Origin: JBCCCJ01 sp039029315
GTDB taxonomy: Bacteria; Bacteroidota; Bacteroidia; J057
NCBI GenBank assembly: GCA_039029315.1
Contig: JBCCGK010000066.1
Location: 1 to 64,000 of the forward strand
Length of the DNA: 64,000 nt
Direction: 5' to 3'
Shown here: in pieces, positions 51,812 to 60,651 of the stretch
Layout: each line of letters opens with the position of its first letter
Numbering within the stretch: position 1 is the stretch's first letter
Notes under the pieces: model-generated
Database searches by the model: none
Seen by the model: only the letters and a program-made list of their open reading frames with translations
What the model was told of the DNA's origin: nothing
Program-made: the position numbers and the translations under genes

Positions 51812-53557
51812 ATGCAACAATTTTTGGAAGTTACAGATGCCCGAGCCTCCCGTACCTTTGTCCCGCCTGATTTCCTGGTTGAAAGCTGGGAAGGATTGAA
51901 GATCCATTTCGATTTTCTACTGGAACAATCCCCTCAAACCCTGGAAGAACTCGAAGCCTTTCTTCGCCAAAGAAACGAATTGGAAGCCCTCGTAGCTGAA
52001 GATGTTGCATGGCGCTACATCAAAATGACTTGCAATACCCAGGACAAGAATCTGGAATCAGCCTATCAGTATTTCATTACCGAGATTCTGCCACACCTCT
52101 CTGTTTATGATGACAAACTGAACAGGAAAATTGCTGCCCATCCATATTTTGATCAGTTGCCCTCAGATCCTTACCTGACCTTTGCCAGACAGTTGCAAAG
52201 AAGTATCGAGTTGTTTCGGGAAGACAATGTTCCTCTTCTGGCCAAAAGTCATAGCATCTCACAACAACATGGATCGATGATCGGATCGATGACCATCGAG
52301 CATGAAGGCGAAACGCTCACCTTACAGCAAGCTGGCAAGTTGCTTGAAAAAAGAGACAGAGACCTCAGGCAAAGTATCTGGGAGAAAGTTGCTGAGCGGA
52401 GAAAACAAGATTGGACCAGACTCCAGGATATCTTTGGCCAATTGTTGGACTTGCGTCATCAGATTGCGATCAATGCTGATTATCCTTCCTATACCCGATA
52501 TAAGTTCGATCAACTGGGCCGCTTTGATTATCAACCAGAAGATGTCGTTGCCTTTCATGAGTCTGTATCCAAAGCCATCAGGCCCATGTATGAACGATTT
52601 TTGCAGGAGCGGAAAGAGAAACTGCAACTGAATGAATTGAGGCCCTGGGATCTACATGTAGACATCTTCGGAGACACCCCTCTCAAGCCATTTGTGGAAG
52701 CACCTGAATTGCTACAAAAATCTATCGAGGTATTGGGCAAATTGAAGCCTGAGCTCGGTCAAATGTTGCAACTGATGGACCGAATGGGCTATCTGGATTT
52801 AGGGAGTCGGGTCGGCAAAGCTCCAGGCGGATACAACTATCCACTCCTGGAGACTGGCGTTCCCTTCATCTTTATGAATGCAACCGGGACTCAGGCTGAT
52901 GTTACCACCATGCTTCATGAAAGTGGGCATGCCATTCATTCCTTTGTTACCAGAGACATTCCCCTCAACGCCCTCAAACAAACACCATCTGAGGTGGCAG
53001 AACTTGCCTCCATGACGATGGAATTGTTGTGTCTGGATCATTATGATGAGTTTTATCCAGATGAGAAACTTAGATTGAGAGCCAAGAAGGAACAACTGAT
53101 GCGCTGTATCACCATCCTGCCCTGGATCGCTACAGTAGATGCTTTCCAGCAATGGGTATACAATCATCCCACACATTCCGAGGAGGAACGCAACCAAACC
53201 TGGACCGAATTATACTACCAATTTCATGGGCATGAAGTCAACTGGGAAGGATATGAAGGAGAATTGGCTCATCTTTGGCTGAAGCAGGGACATATTTTTG
53301 ATGTTCCATTCTATTATATAGAGTATGCCATTGCTCAATTGGGCGCGATTGGAATTTGGCGGAATTATCGGCAGGACCCAGAGAAGGCCTTACAACAATA
53401 TCTCGATGCGCTGAAGCTGGGATACACCAAGTCTATTCCCCAAATCTATGATGCGGCTGGAATTCGATTTGACTTCTCGGCAGACTATATCCTTGACTGC
53501 ATGCAATTTTGCCTGGATGAGTATCGCTCCCTCTCCATTGAAGATCTGCCCGTATAG
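51812..53557 (+). CDS. M3-family oligoendopeptidase (PepF-like)
   Basis: This 581-residue zinc peptidase has the metal-binding motif H369-E-S-G-H373 (TTMLHESGHAIHS), with the third ligand expected in PSEVAELASMTMELL. GTQADVTT before it is typical of M3 enzymes. It lacks a signal peptide, so it degrades oligopeptides in the cytoplasm. Length matches the family. The methyltransferase gene follows after 24 bp and is probably co-transcribed. Confidence 0.88.
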   Translation: MQQFLEVTDARASRTFVPPDFLVESWEGLKIHFDFLLEQSPQTLEELEAFLRQRNELEALVAEDVAWRYIKMTCNTQDKNLESAYQYFITEILPHLSVYDDKLNRKIAAHPYFDQLPSDPYLTFARQLQRSIELFREDNVPLLAKSHSISQQHGSMIGSMTIEHEGETLTLQQAGKLLEKRDRDLRQSIWEKVAERRKQDWTRLQDIFGQLLDLRHQIAINADYPSYTRYKFDQLGRFDYQPEDVVAFHESVSKAIRPMYERFLQERKEKLQLNELRPWDLHVDIFGDTPLKPFVEAPELLQKSIEVLGKLKPELGQMLQLMDRMGYLDLGSRVGKAPGGYNYPLLETGVPFIFMNATGTQADVTTMLHESGHAIHSFVTRDIPLNALKQTPSEVAELASMTMELLCLDHYDEFYPDEKLRLRAKKEQLMRCITILPWIATVDAFQQWVYNHPTHSEEERNQTWTELYYQFHGHEVNWEGYEGELAHLWLKQGHIFDVPFYYIEYAIAQLGAIGIWRNYRQDPEKALQQYLDALKLGYTKSIPQIYDAAGIRFDFSADYILDCMQFCLDEYRSLSIEDLPV

Positions 53558-53581
53558 TCTGGACCTAAACGACAATTGAGC

Positions 53582-54379
53582 ATGGCACTGGCCCAGCATA
53601 CATCCAAACAAGTTCGGTTTCAACAGCAGGTAGACAATGCAGAGACCTTTCTTGTCCCGTTCATCGAACAACAAGTAGCGATCACAGATTCTCTGTCCAT
53701 CATGGAGATTGGTTGCGGAGAAGGAGGTGTCCTTCGCGCGTTCACCAACAGAGGAGCAAGTTGTTTGGGAGTGGATCTCAGTCCTTCACGCATTGAAGCT
53801 GCCAAGCGCCTGATGGAGCCAGAAAGGGCCAAAGGATTGGTCAGCTTTCTTGCCAAAAATGTCTATGATGAAGATTTTTTGGAAGAATATCGACATCAGT
53901 TTGACTTGATTCTTCTCAAGGATACCATCGAGCATATTCCTGAGCAGGAAAAATTTATTCCCTATTTGCACAATTTTCTTACACCAAATGGCCACATATT
54001 CTTTGGGTTTCCTCCCTGGCGAATGCCCTTTGGTGGACATCAACAGATTTGCAAAAGCAAGATACTCAGCGTGTGGCCGTGGATACATTTGCTGCCCAGG
54101 CCTCTCTATGCAGGCAGCTTGCGATTGTTTGGAGAATCGGATCGGATAGTAGAAGATCTGATCGAAATCAAGGATACAGGCATCACTACACATCGGTTTG
54201 AGAGAATCATTCGGCAATCCGGATTCCAGATTCAGCAGCAGCGGATGTTTTTGTTCAATCCGATTTATCGCTACAAGTTTGGCTTAACTCCCAGAGATCA
54301 AGCCAAATGGGTGCTTGCCATTCCCCATCTCAGAGATTTTGTGACGACTGCAGGATGGTATCTGGTTGGAAAATCCTAG
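53582..54379 (+). CDS. Class I SAM-dependent methyltransferase
   Basis: ATG 53582 is preferred to TTG 53576. The 265-residue protein has the SAM-binding motif I IMEIGCGEGGVLRAF (about 40-54), motif II GVDLSPSRI with acidic Asp, and FDLILLKDTIEHIP as motif IV region. The C-terminal part resembles sugar or small-molecule methyltransferases. The substrate is unknown. It lies 24 bp after the M3 peptidase gene. Confidence 0.8.
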   Translation: MALAQHTSKQVRFQQQVDNAETFLVPFIEQQVAITDSLSIMEIGCGEGGVLRAFTNRGASCLGVDLSPSRIEAAKRLMEPERAKGLVSFLAKNVYDEDFLEEYRHQFDLILLKDTIEHIPEQEKFIPYLHNFLTPNGHIFFGFPPWRMPFGGHQQICKSKILSVWPWIHLLPRPLYAGSLRLFGESDRIVEDLIEIKDTGITTHRFERIIRQSGFQIQQQRMFLFNPIYRYKFGLTPRDQAKWVLAIPHLRDFVTTAGWYLVGKS

Positions 54380-54506
54380 CACAAAAGCCAAGGATCTATC
54401 CACATCGGGGAATTGGGCGAGATTGGAGAAAAAAGCGACCATAAATCGCCCAACATGTCAGACAAGATCATCTTTTTGTTTGAATATTGAGGAATCACAA
54501 AATAGG

Positions 54507-54540
54507 TTTGTAGCGCGTCTGCTTACTTTGTAAATTCGCC
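54507..54540 (+). promoter_or_regulatory. Candidate promoter of nuoH
   Basis: TTTG (54507-54510) and TACTTTG (54534-54540) approximate the -33/-7 pair, but the spacer is 23 bp and the -7 has one base fewer than TAnnTTTG. The -7 lies 29 bp ahead of the nuoH start. Confidence 0.35.
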
Positions 54541-54569
54541 GCGTACCTGAATACAACTACTGAAGCTTC

Positions 54570-55637
54570 ATGGAGGCCGTAACTTTTTCACTCATACTCA
54601 TCGGACTGGCACTTTTTGTCTTGCTAACCGCAGCCGCATATACCGTTTATCTGGAACGGAAAGTCGCCGCATTGATCCAACAGCGTGTAGGACCCAATAG
54701 AGTTGGTCCATTTGGCTTGTTGCAGCCCCTCGCTGATGTCATCAAGCTGATCCTGAAAGAAGACATTGTACCAGCAGTTTCTGATAAACTTGTCCACTTT
54801 ATTTCCCCCATCATTGCTACCTCTATTTCTCTGATCACCATGGCAGTGGTTCCATTTGCCAAGGCTGACATCCCGATGACAGAGGCAACTGGAGGCTGGT
54901 TGGTGATCGCAGATGTGAATATTGGAATTCTATACGTGCTTGCGATAGGCTCTATTGCAGTATATGGAGTAACCCTTGCTGGATGGTCTTCCAATAGTAA
55001 ATATGCTTTGCTGGGCGGATTGCGCTCTTCGGCACAGATGATCAGTTATGAACTGGCGATGGGGCTGGCAGTAGTGAGTGTGATATTGTTGACCAATGCG
55101 ACCTATGAAGGCACAGATGGATTTCTTCGACCAGGTGCCATAGTCGAAGCACAAAGAGGAATCTGGAATATATTTTTGAATCCGATCGGATTCCTCTTGT
55201 TCGTGGTTTGTGCTTTTGCTGAAGCCAATCGTGCTCCTTTTGACCTTGTAGAAGCAGAGCAGGAACTGGTGGGAGGATTTCATACTGAATACAGCTCGAT
55301 GAAGTTTGCCCTGTTCTTTGTGGCGGAATACATTCACGTCATTGTGGCATCTATGCTGATCACAACTTTGTTCCTGGGTGGATATCTTGGACCATTTGAA
55401 GGACTGATCGGGGTAGAGAATTGGGGCACCACAGCTCAACTGCTGTGGGGATTGGGTTGGTTCCTTGCCAAGACAACCTTTTTTGTATTTGTTTTTGTTT
55501 GGGTAAGATGGACACTACCAAGATTTAAGTATAACCAGCTGATGGACATTGGCTGGAAAAAGTTTTTGCCACTTTCCCTTGCAAACTTGATGATTATTGC
55601 CGCTGGAGTTGCTGTTTATGTAAGCTTTTTCAGCTGA
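54570..55637 (+). CDS. nuoH: NADH-quinone oxidoreductase subunit H
   Basis: This 355-residue membrane subunit of complex I has eight or nine helices. Family blocks are ERKVAALIQQRVGPNRVGPFGLLQPLADVIKL, ELAMGLAVVSV, CAFAEANRAPFDLVEAEQELVGGFHTEYS and the end with RFKYNQLMDIGWK. It lines the quinone-binding cavity between the peripheral and membrane arms. No other nuo gene flanks it, so the gene is separated from the rest of the complex I genes. Confidence 0.95.
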   Translation: MEAVTFSLILIGLALFVLLTAAAYTVYLERKVAALIQQRVGPNRVGPFGLLQPLADVIKLILKEDIVPAVSDKLVHFISPIIATSISLITMAVVPFAKADIPMTEATGGWLVIADVNIGILYVLAIGSIAVYGVTLAGWSSNSKYALLGGLRSSAQMISYELAMGLAVVSVILLTNATYEGTDGFLRPGAIVEAQRGIWNIFLNPIGFLLFVVCAFAEANRAPFDLVEAEQELVGGFHTEYSSMKFALFFVAEYIHVIVASMLITTLFLGGYLGPFEGLIGVENWGTTAQLLWGLGWFLAKTTFFVFVFVWVRWTLPRFKYNQLMDIGWKKFLPLSLANLMIIAAGVAVYVSFFS

Positions 55638-55750
55638 AACATCCGCAGCTCTTATCCGTTTCTTACTATATGCCTTCTGCCATCTTGTCATAAGGGCAGA
55701 TGGTTGGCATGATTAAAGCAATAAGTAGGTCTGAAAGCCTACCATAGAAT

Positions 55751-58276
55751 ATGGAATCGAATTTTTCAGATCGAGTAAAGGATGTAATATCCTACAGTAG
55801 GGAGGAGGCCATTCGGCTCGGCCATGATTATATTGGCCCGGAGCATTTGCTGCTCGGATTGATTCGCGAAGGAGAAGGATTGGCAATCAAGATTCTGGTG
55901 AACCTTGGTGTCGATTTGTCCCAACTGAAGAGATCCATCGAAAATGCAGTCAAAGGCACCGTAACGACGATCAACCTTACGAATCTGCCCCTGACCCGTC
56001 AGGCGGAGAAAGTGTTGAAAATCACACGCTTGGAAGCCAAACTTCTGAAAAGTGCTGTAATTGGAACTGAGCATTTATTGCTCTCTATTCTTCGCGAAGA
56101 AAATAATGTAGCTGCACAAATCCTTTCCCGTTTCGGAGTGTCCTACGATGTTGTACGGTCCGAATTGGAGAACAAGGATGAGGCGCAGTCCCCTCGAATG
56201 TCTGTTTCAAGTGAACCCCCTGAATCATCGGAAATGAGTACACCCGGAGACCGGCCCCGCAAATCTTCTAAATCAAAAACCCCTGTTCTTGACAATTTTG
56301 GGCGTGACCTTACCAAGGCCGCAGAGGATAACAAACTTGACCCAATTGTTGGGCGAGAAAAAGAAATTGAGCGCGTAGCTCAAATTCTGAGTCGCCGTAA
56401 AAAGAACAATCCAGTCCTGATTGGAGAACCAGGCGTGGGCAAAACAGCGATCGCAGAAGGCCTTGCCTTGCGAATCATCCAGAGAAAAGTCAGCCGTGTC
56501 CTCTACAACAAGCGTGTTGTGACCCTGGACATTGCTTCACTTGTCGCTGGAACCAAATATAGAGGACAGTTTGAGGAGCGCATGAAGGCCGTCATGGCAG
56601 AATTGGAAAAATCTCCTGATGTCATCCTGTTTATTGATGAGTTACACACCATCGTAGGAGCGGGAGGAGCATCCGGTTCGCTTGATGCCTCGAATATCTT
56701 CAAGCCCGCACTAGCCAGAGGAGAGATCCAATGTATTGGCGCAACTACACTGGATGAGTATCGGCAATACATCGAAAAAGATGGTGCCCTTGAGCGACGA
56801 TTTCAAAAAGTGATGGTAGAACCCACCACTGTTGAAGAAACCCTCATCATTCTGGACAATATTAAGTCCAAATACGAAGATCATCACAATGTCAATTATA
56901 CAGAGGCTGCAATTGATGCCTGTGTAAAATTGAGTGATCGATATATCTCTGATCGATACTTCCCGGACAAAGCGATTGATGTGCTGGACGAAGCAGGAAG
57001 TAGAGTTCATATCACCAATATTCATGTTCCCCAAAGCATTCTGGATCTTGAAGGCAAGATCGAAGAAGTGAAGGAAATGAAAAACAAGGTAGTCAAAAGT
57101 CAGAAATATGAAGAGGCTGCCCAATTGAGAGATCAGGAAAAACGTCTGTTGGAAGAACTGGAGCATGCCAAATTGGAGTGGGAAGAGGAAACCAAGAACA
57201 AGCGTTATACAGTTTCTGAAGAGGATGTTGCCTCTGTCGTCTCTATGATGACTGGTGTTCCGGTAACCAAGATTGCTGCTGGAGAGATTGCGAAACTGAA
57301 AACCATGCCTGATGACCTGACTCAAGTCATCATTGGTCAAGACCCTGCCATTCAGAAGCTGGTCAAAGCCATCAAGCGATCTCGACTTGGCCTCAAGGAT
57401 CCCAATAAGCCGATTGGTTCGTTTATCTTCCTTGGACAGACCGGAGTTGGGAAAACAGAATTGGCCAAAGCGCTTGCCCGATATATGTTCGACTCAGATG
57501 AGGCATTGATTCGTCTCGACATGAGTGAATATATGGAGAAATTCACTGTTTCTCGTCTCATCGGTGCGCCTCCCGGATATGTCGGATATGAAGAGGGTGG
57601 ACAGCTGACAGAAAGAGTGCGTCGTCGCCCATATTCTGTTGTCCTGCTGGATGAGATAGAAAAAGCACATCCGGATATCTTCAATATCTTGTTGCAAGTG
57701 TTGGATGATGGCCTTCTGACTGATGGATTGGGTCGCAGAATTGATTTCAAAAACTGTGTCATCATTATGACCTCCAATGTAGGGGTCCGAGAGTTGAAAG
57801 CCTTTGGTTCAGGAGTTGGATTCTCTACCAAGTCCCGCGCTGATCAAAACGCTGAAATGATGCGCAGCACGATCGAAGGGGCAATGAAGAAGGTCTTCCG
57901 GCCAGAATTCCTCAACCGAATCGACGAAGTCATCATCTTCAATGAACTGGAAAAAGAACACATCCTTGAGATCATTGATCTTCAGTTGAAAGATGTATTT
58001 GCCAGAATTGAAGAGAAAGGATTCCAAATAGAGCTGTCCAATGCAGCAAAGGAATATATCGCAGAGAAAGGATTTGACAGACAATTTGGCGCTCGGCCAT
58101 TGCAGCGAGCTCTCCAAAAATACCTGGAAGATCCAATCGCTGATGAAATTCTGGAAAGCAATGCAGCAGAAGGCGAGACGTTATATGTAGATTTTGATGA
58201 AGAAAATGAGAAAATCATTGTCTCAACGAAATCTCCTGACGAACTGAAAGAACCCTCTGAAGAAGCAGAGGAATAA
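55751..58276 (+). CDS. clpC: ATP-dependent Clp protease ATPase subunit ClpC
   Basis: This 841-residue AAA+ unfoldase has an N domain with two Clp_N repeats (1-145; EHLLLGLIREGEG and EHLLLSILREENN), Walker A GEPGVGKT (225-232) with Walker B VILFIDELHT, a UVR-type middle domain (about 437-470), a second AAA+ with Walker A GQTGVGKT (562-569) and Walker B VVLLDEIEKAHP, and a C-terminal Clp domain. It unfolds proteins for ClpP. No ClpP gene is near. A small inverted repeat GTAGG/CCTAC (55725-55742) lies directly ahead of the start. Confidence 0.95.
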   Translation: MESNFSDRVKDVISYSREEAIRLGHDYIGPEHLLLGLIREGEGLAIKILVNLGVDLSQLKRSIENAVKGTVTTINLTNLPLTRQAEKVLKITRLEAKLLKSAVIGTEHLLLSILREENNVAAQILSRFGVSYDVVRSELENKDEAQSPRMSVSSEPPESSEMSTPGDRPRKSSKSKTPVLDNFGRDLTKAAEDNKLDPIVGREKEIERVAQILSRRKKNNPVLIGEPGVGKTAIAEGLALRIIQRKVSRVLYNKRVVTLDIASLVAGTKYRGQFEERMKAVMAELEKSPDVILFIDELHTIVGAGGASGSLDASNIFKPALARGEIQCIGATTLDEYRQYIEKDGALERRFQKVMVEPTTVEETLIILDNIKSKYEDHHNVNYTEAAIDACVKLSDRYISDRYFPDKAIDVLDEAGSRVHITNIHVPQSILDLEGKIEEVKEMKNKVVKSQKYEEAAQLRDQEKRLLEELEHAKLEWEEETKNKRYTVSEEDVASVVSMMTGVPVTKIAAGEIAKLKTMPDDLTQVIIGQDPAIQKLVKAIKRSRLGLKDPNKPIGSFIFLGQTGVGKTELAKALARYMFDSDEALIRLDMSEYMEKFTVSRLIGAPPGYVGYEEGGQLTERVRRRPYSVVLLDEIEKAHPDIFNILLQVLDDGLLTDGLGRRIDFKNCVIIMTSNVGVRELKAFGSGVGFSTKSRADQNAEMMRSTIEGAMKKVFRPEFLNRIDEVIIFNELEKEHILEIIDLQLKDVFARIEEKGFQIELSNAAKEYIAEKGFDRQFGARPLQRALQKYLEDPIADEILESNAAEGETLYVDFDEENEKIIVSTKSPDELKEPSEEAEE

Positions 58277-58316
58277 ACATCTCATTCTCTGCCATCAGAG
58301 ATAGATGAATTCAAGC

Positions 58317-58402
58317 ATGTCGAATAACGATCTCCTAATATAGAAGGAATCACAGCAACTATTTTCCGCTGCCTTCTGGAATTAGACTTCGTTATTCGAC
58401 AT
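58317..58402. repeat. 86-bp inverted-repeat structure after clpC
   Basis: ATGTCGAATAACGA (58317-58330) and its exact complement (58389-58402) form a 14-bp perfect outer stem. Inside, AGAAGG pairs with CCTTCT and CAGC with GCTG. It is not followed by a T-run, so it is not a standard terminator. It may be a small non-autonomous element or a structured RNA. A DnaA-box-like TTATCCACA at 58447 stands alone. Confidence 0.55.
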
Positions 58403-58515
58403 TTGCTTTCGTACGCATGGAGAAGATCTATCTTGCACAGGATGTACTTATCCACAGATTGTATTAGACTTCTTATCATTGTGCGACGATCCAATCATTC
58501 CAATTATGTACTCCC

Positions 58516-58884
58516 ATGTCCAAATCCACCTTAGTCATAGGGGCTTCTCCCTATCCTTTCCGGTATTCGCATAGAGCAATCCATATGCTGCAAGAAGCAG
58601 GACATCCCGTACTCGCCTTGGGCAAACAGGAAGGCGAAATTGCCGGCATTCCCATTCAGACCAAACAAGCCGATGTCGAAACAGCTTCGATCGATACCGT
58701 GAGTCTATACCTGAATCCCCGGAATCAGCTCGAATTAGACCAATGGCTTGTTGAAATGAAGCCCAAAAGAGTGATCTTTAACCCTGGCTCTGAAAATCCT
58801 ACGCTGGAGAAGCACCTTCAAAACAAAGGGATTCCTACCCTGCGAGCGTGTACACTTGTCCTCCTGCGTACGGGACAGTATTAG
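58516..58884 (+). CDS. CoA-binding domain protein
   Basis: This 122-residue Rossmann-fold protein of the CoA-binding (YccU-like) family starts STLVIGASPYPFRYSH, with GASP the nucleotide loop, followed by VLALGKQEGEI and the end RVIFNPGSENPTLEKHLQNKGIPTLRACTLVLLRTGQY. It is a stand-alone domain and its physiological role is not known. It may form a transcription unit with apaG 40 bp downstream. Confidence 0.8.
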   Translation: MSKSTLVIGASPYPFRYSHRAIHMLQEAGHPVLALGKQEGEIAGIPIQTKQADVETASIDTVSLYLNPRNQLELDQWLVEMKPKRVIFNPGSENPTLEKHLQNKGIPTLRACTLVLLRTGQY

Positions 58885-58924
58885 CAAATTTCTCTTCCTT
58901 TTGTAACAGAATTTCTGTACTTTC

Positions 58925-59341
58925 ATGAAAACCCCTACACTTATGACCTCTGATTTATCCTCCCAAATCACTGAAGGCATCCGGGTAACGGTACGGACAA
59001 AGTATGTTCAGGATGAGTCTTCACCCAAGCATCTGTATTTTGTATTTGCCTATCAGGTAGAGATTATCAACGAATCGCCATATAGTGTTCAACTCCTTGA
59101 GCGACAATGGAATATTGTGGATGGTGTCGGTGGGAAGCGGTTGGTACAAGGGGAGGGAGTGATTGGAAAGAAACCCATCCTTGAGCCGGGACAATCTCAT
59201 AGATATGTAAGCGGTTGCCATTTTCCTACTGCCATTGGCAAAATGTCTGGCCATTACCTGATGGAACGTCAGGTTGACAATTCGACCTTCAAAGTGGAGA
59301 TTCCACCATTTGTGATGATGGTCCCATATATGGAGAACTAA
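58925..59341 (+). CDS. apaG: ApaG family protein
   Basis: This 138-residue single-domain FnIII-like protein of the ApaG family has the phrases VRTKYVQDESSP-H-YFVFAYQVEIINES, LLERQWNIVDG and GVVGKKPILEPGQSHRYVSGC (GVIGKKPIL here), then MSGHYLM. ApaG is linked to cobalt/magnesium efflux in enterobacteria, but its molecular role is unclear. ATG 58943 is an alternative start. The TAA stop is part of the short inverted repeat at 59338-59366. Confidence 0.9.
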   Translation: MKTPTLMTSDLSSQITEGIRVTVRTKYVQDESSPKHLYFVFAYQVEIINESPYSVQLLERQWNIVDGVGGKRLVQGEGVIGKKPILEPGQSHRYVSGCHFPTAIGKMSGHYLMERQVDNSTFKVEIPPFVMMVPYMEN

Positions 59342-59366
59342 GAGACTTCTCCAAAAAGTCTCTAAG
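59338..59366. repeat. Minimal TIR element at the apaG stop codon
   Basis: CTAAGAGACTT-CTCCAAA-AAGTCTCTAAG: an 8-bp perfect stem AGAGACTT/AAGTCTCT with matching outer bases. The ends match those of the element family at 57-225, 1927-2157, 2983 and 6714-7042. The apaG stop TAA (59339-59341) is inside the repeat. It may act as a terminator hairpin or be a deleted element. Confidence 0.5.
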
Positions 59367-59415
59367 CACAACTTAGCACAACTTACTTGATTGTTGTATC
59401 TCTCTCAAGGCCTTC

Positions 59416-60591
59416 TTATTCTATGATAAAAGGCTCATAATACCGTTTGGTTTCGGTAGAGACAATCACAAAATATTTTCCTACTGGCAATCGCTCTTCA
59501 TAGATGACCAAATTCTGTCTATTGGCTTCGATGGTCCCATAATACAGAACGGCGATTTCTCTCATTTCCTCATCCATCAATTGAATTCGGATTTGTTGTT
59601 CTTCCTTCCCGGAGAATCGCAAATTCAGAGCATCCTTGCTACTGACATCTCCTTCCAGAATTTCCATGACAAATTGTCCCAATCCCTCTTCAGACCGGAT
59701 CTTTACCGGAGTCGAATACACCTCATTCCCAAATTTGTCAGTATTGGCAATACGATAAAAATAAAGTCGGTCTTGCTCCACATCTAGATCGAAGTATGCA
59801 TAATTCTGTTCCTGGGAAGAAATCCGGTTTCCAACCACATCGGCCAGAAATTTGTAATTTTTGCCATCGGTGCTTCGCTCTACCCGATGAAAGAAACAAT
59901 CTCTCTCTTCCTGTGTAGCCCAGCTAAGAGTGACGATTCCTTCCTGAAATATAGCTTTGGGTGTACGATATTTGACAGCAGGGAGAATATTTTTATTTCT
60001 GGAACCCACTTGCCATCTACCAGAGATTCGGAAGAAGGCAAAAGCTGGGTCTTGTGAAGCCTTGAGATAGAACCAGTCTGGTGAGGATTCATCCGGAGCA
60101 AGCAGACGGATTTTTTCCTGATTCTCCTGTGTCCAAACCTCTGTACTCGGAAGGAAATCAACCGTCTCAAGCATGGAAAAATAAAACGCATCCACCAATT
60201 CTCCCCCATCATCAAACAGAAGTGCAAAATCACCTCCCTGGGAGCCAGTAGATTCTCGTTGTTTCCAGGAATCATAGCGAGAATACGCCAGACTCAAATC
60301 TCCTTGCGAATTTTCATAGCCGAGTCGGAGAGATTGAAGGGGCCTCAAAGAAGTGTTGGGAGGAAATTGAAAGATATAATTCCGAGTCATCAAAAGATAA
60401 CCTGAAAGATCCTGATAGATCTCTGAAGACTCATTGAACAACTCTATTCTGTGAATACGGTCATTGGCTTGTGTGCTACTGGCCGAAACATATTTGGAGA
60501 TATAGACACTTTGGGCGCTTAGATACACTGGTATTACAGGCAGAAAAGCCAGAATACAAGAAATGAACCAATGTATTTTCGGACGCATCAT
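59416..60591 (-). CDS. Secreted lamin-tail-like protein
   Basis: This 391-residue exported protein has a signal peptide (to about 27). The N-terminal part (VYISKYVSASSTQANDRIHRIELFN, then LSGYLLMTRNYIF) resembles lamin-tail domains that occur in Bacteroidota secreted proteins. The last 90 residues (GLGQFVMEILEGDVSSKDALNLRFS ... GKYFVIVSTETKRYYEPFIIE) have the pattern of a T9SS sorting domain without the usual PNP motif. No catalytic centre is recognised. Confidence 0.6.
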   Translation of the reverse strand: MMRPKIHWFISCILAFLPVIPVYLSAQSVYISKYVSASSTQANDRIHRIELFNESSEIYQDLSGYLLMTRNYIFQFPPNTSLRPLQSLRLGYENSQGDLSLAYSRYDSWKQRESTGSQGGDFALLFDDGGELVDAFYFSMLETVDFLPSTEVWTQENQEKIRLLAPDESSPDWFYLKASQDPAFAFFRISGRWQVGSRNKNILPAVKYRTPKAIFQEGIVTLSWATQEERDCFFHRVERSTDGKNYKFLADVVGNRISSQEQNYAYFDLDVEQDRLYFYRIANTDKFGNEVYSTPVKIRSEEGLGQFVMEILEGDVSSKDALNLRFSGKEEQQIRIQLMDEEMREIAVLYYGTIEANRQNLVIYEERLPVGKYFVIVSTETKRYYEPFIIE

Positions 60592-60651
60592 AGTAGTTAG
60601 TTGTTTTCTACAACGGGCATCTGTCTGCTCATATTGTCTAGAAAGACAGTC

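Noticed and set aside
56711..57340. 209-codon minus-strand open frame
   Set aside because: It is antisense to clpC, with a Phe-rich, Ile-rich pattern expected from an antisense frame.
58447..58455. TTATCCACA, a perfect DnaA box
   Set aside because: A single site without a cluster, AT-rich segment or dnaA/dnaN neighbours does not make an origin.
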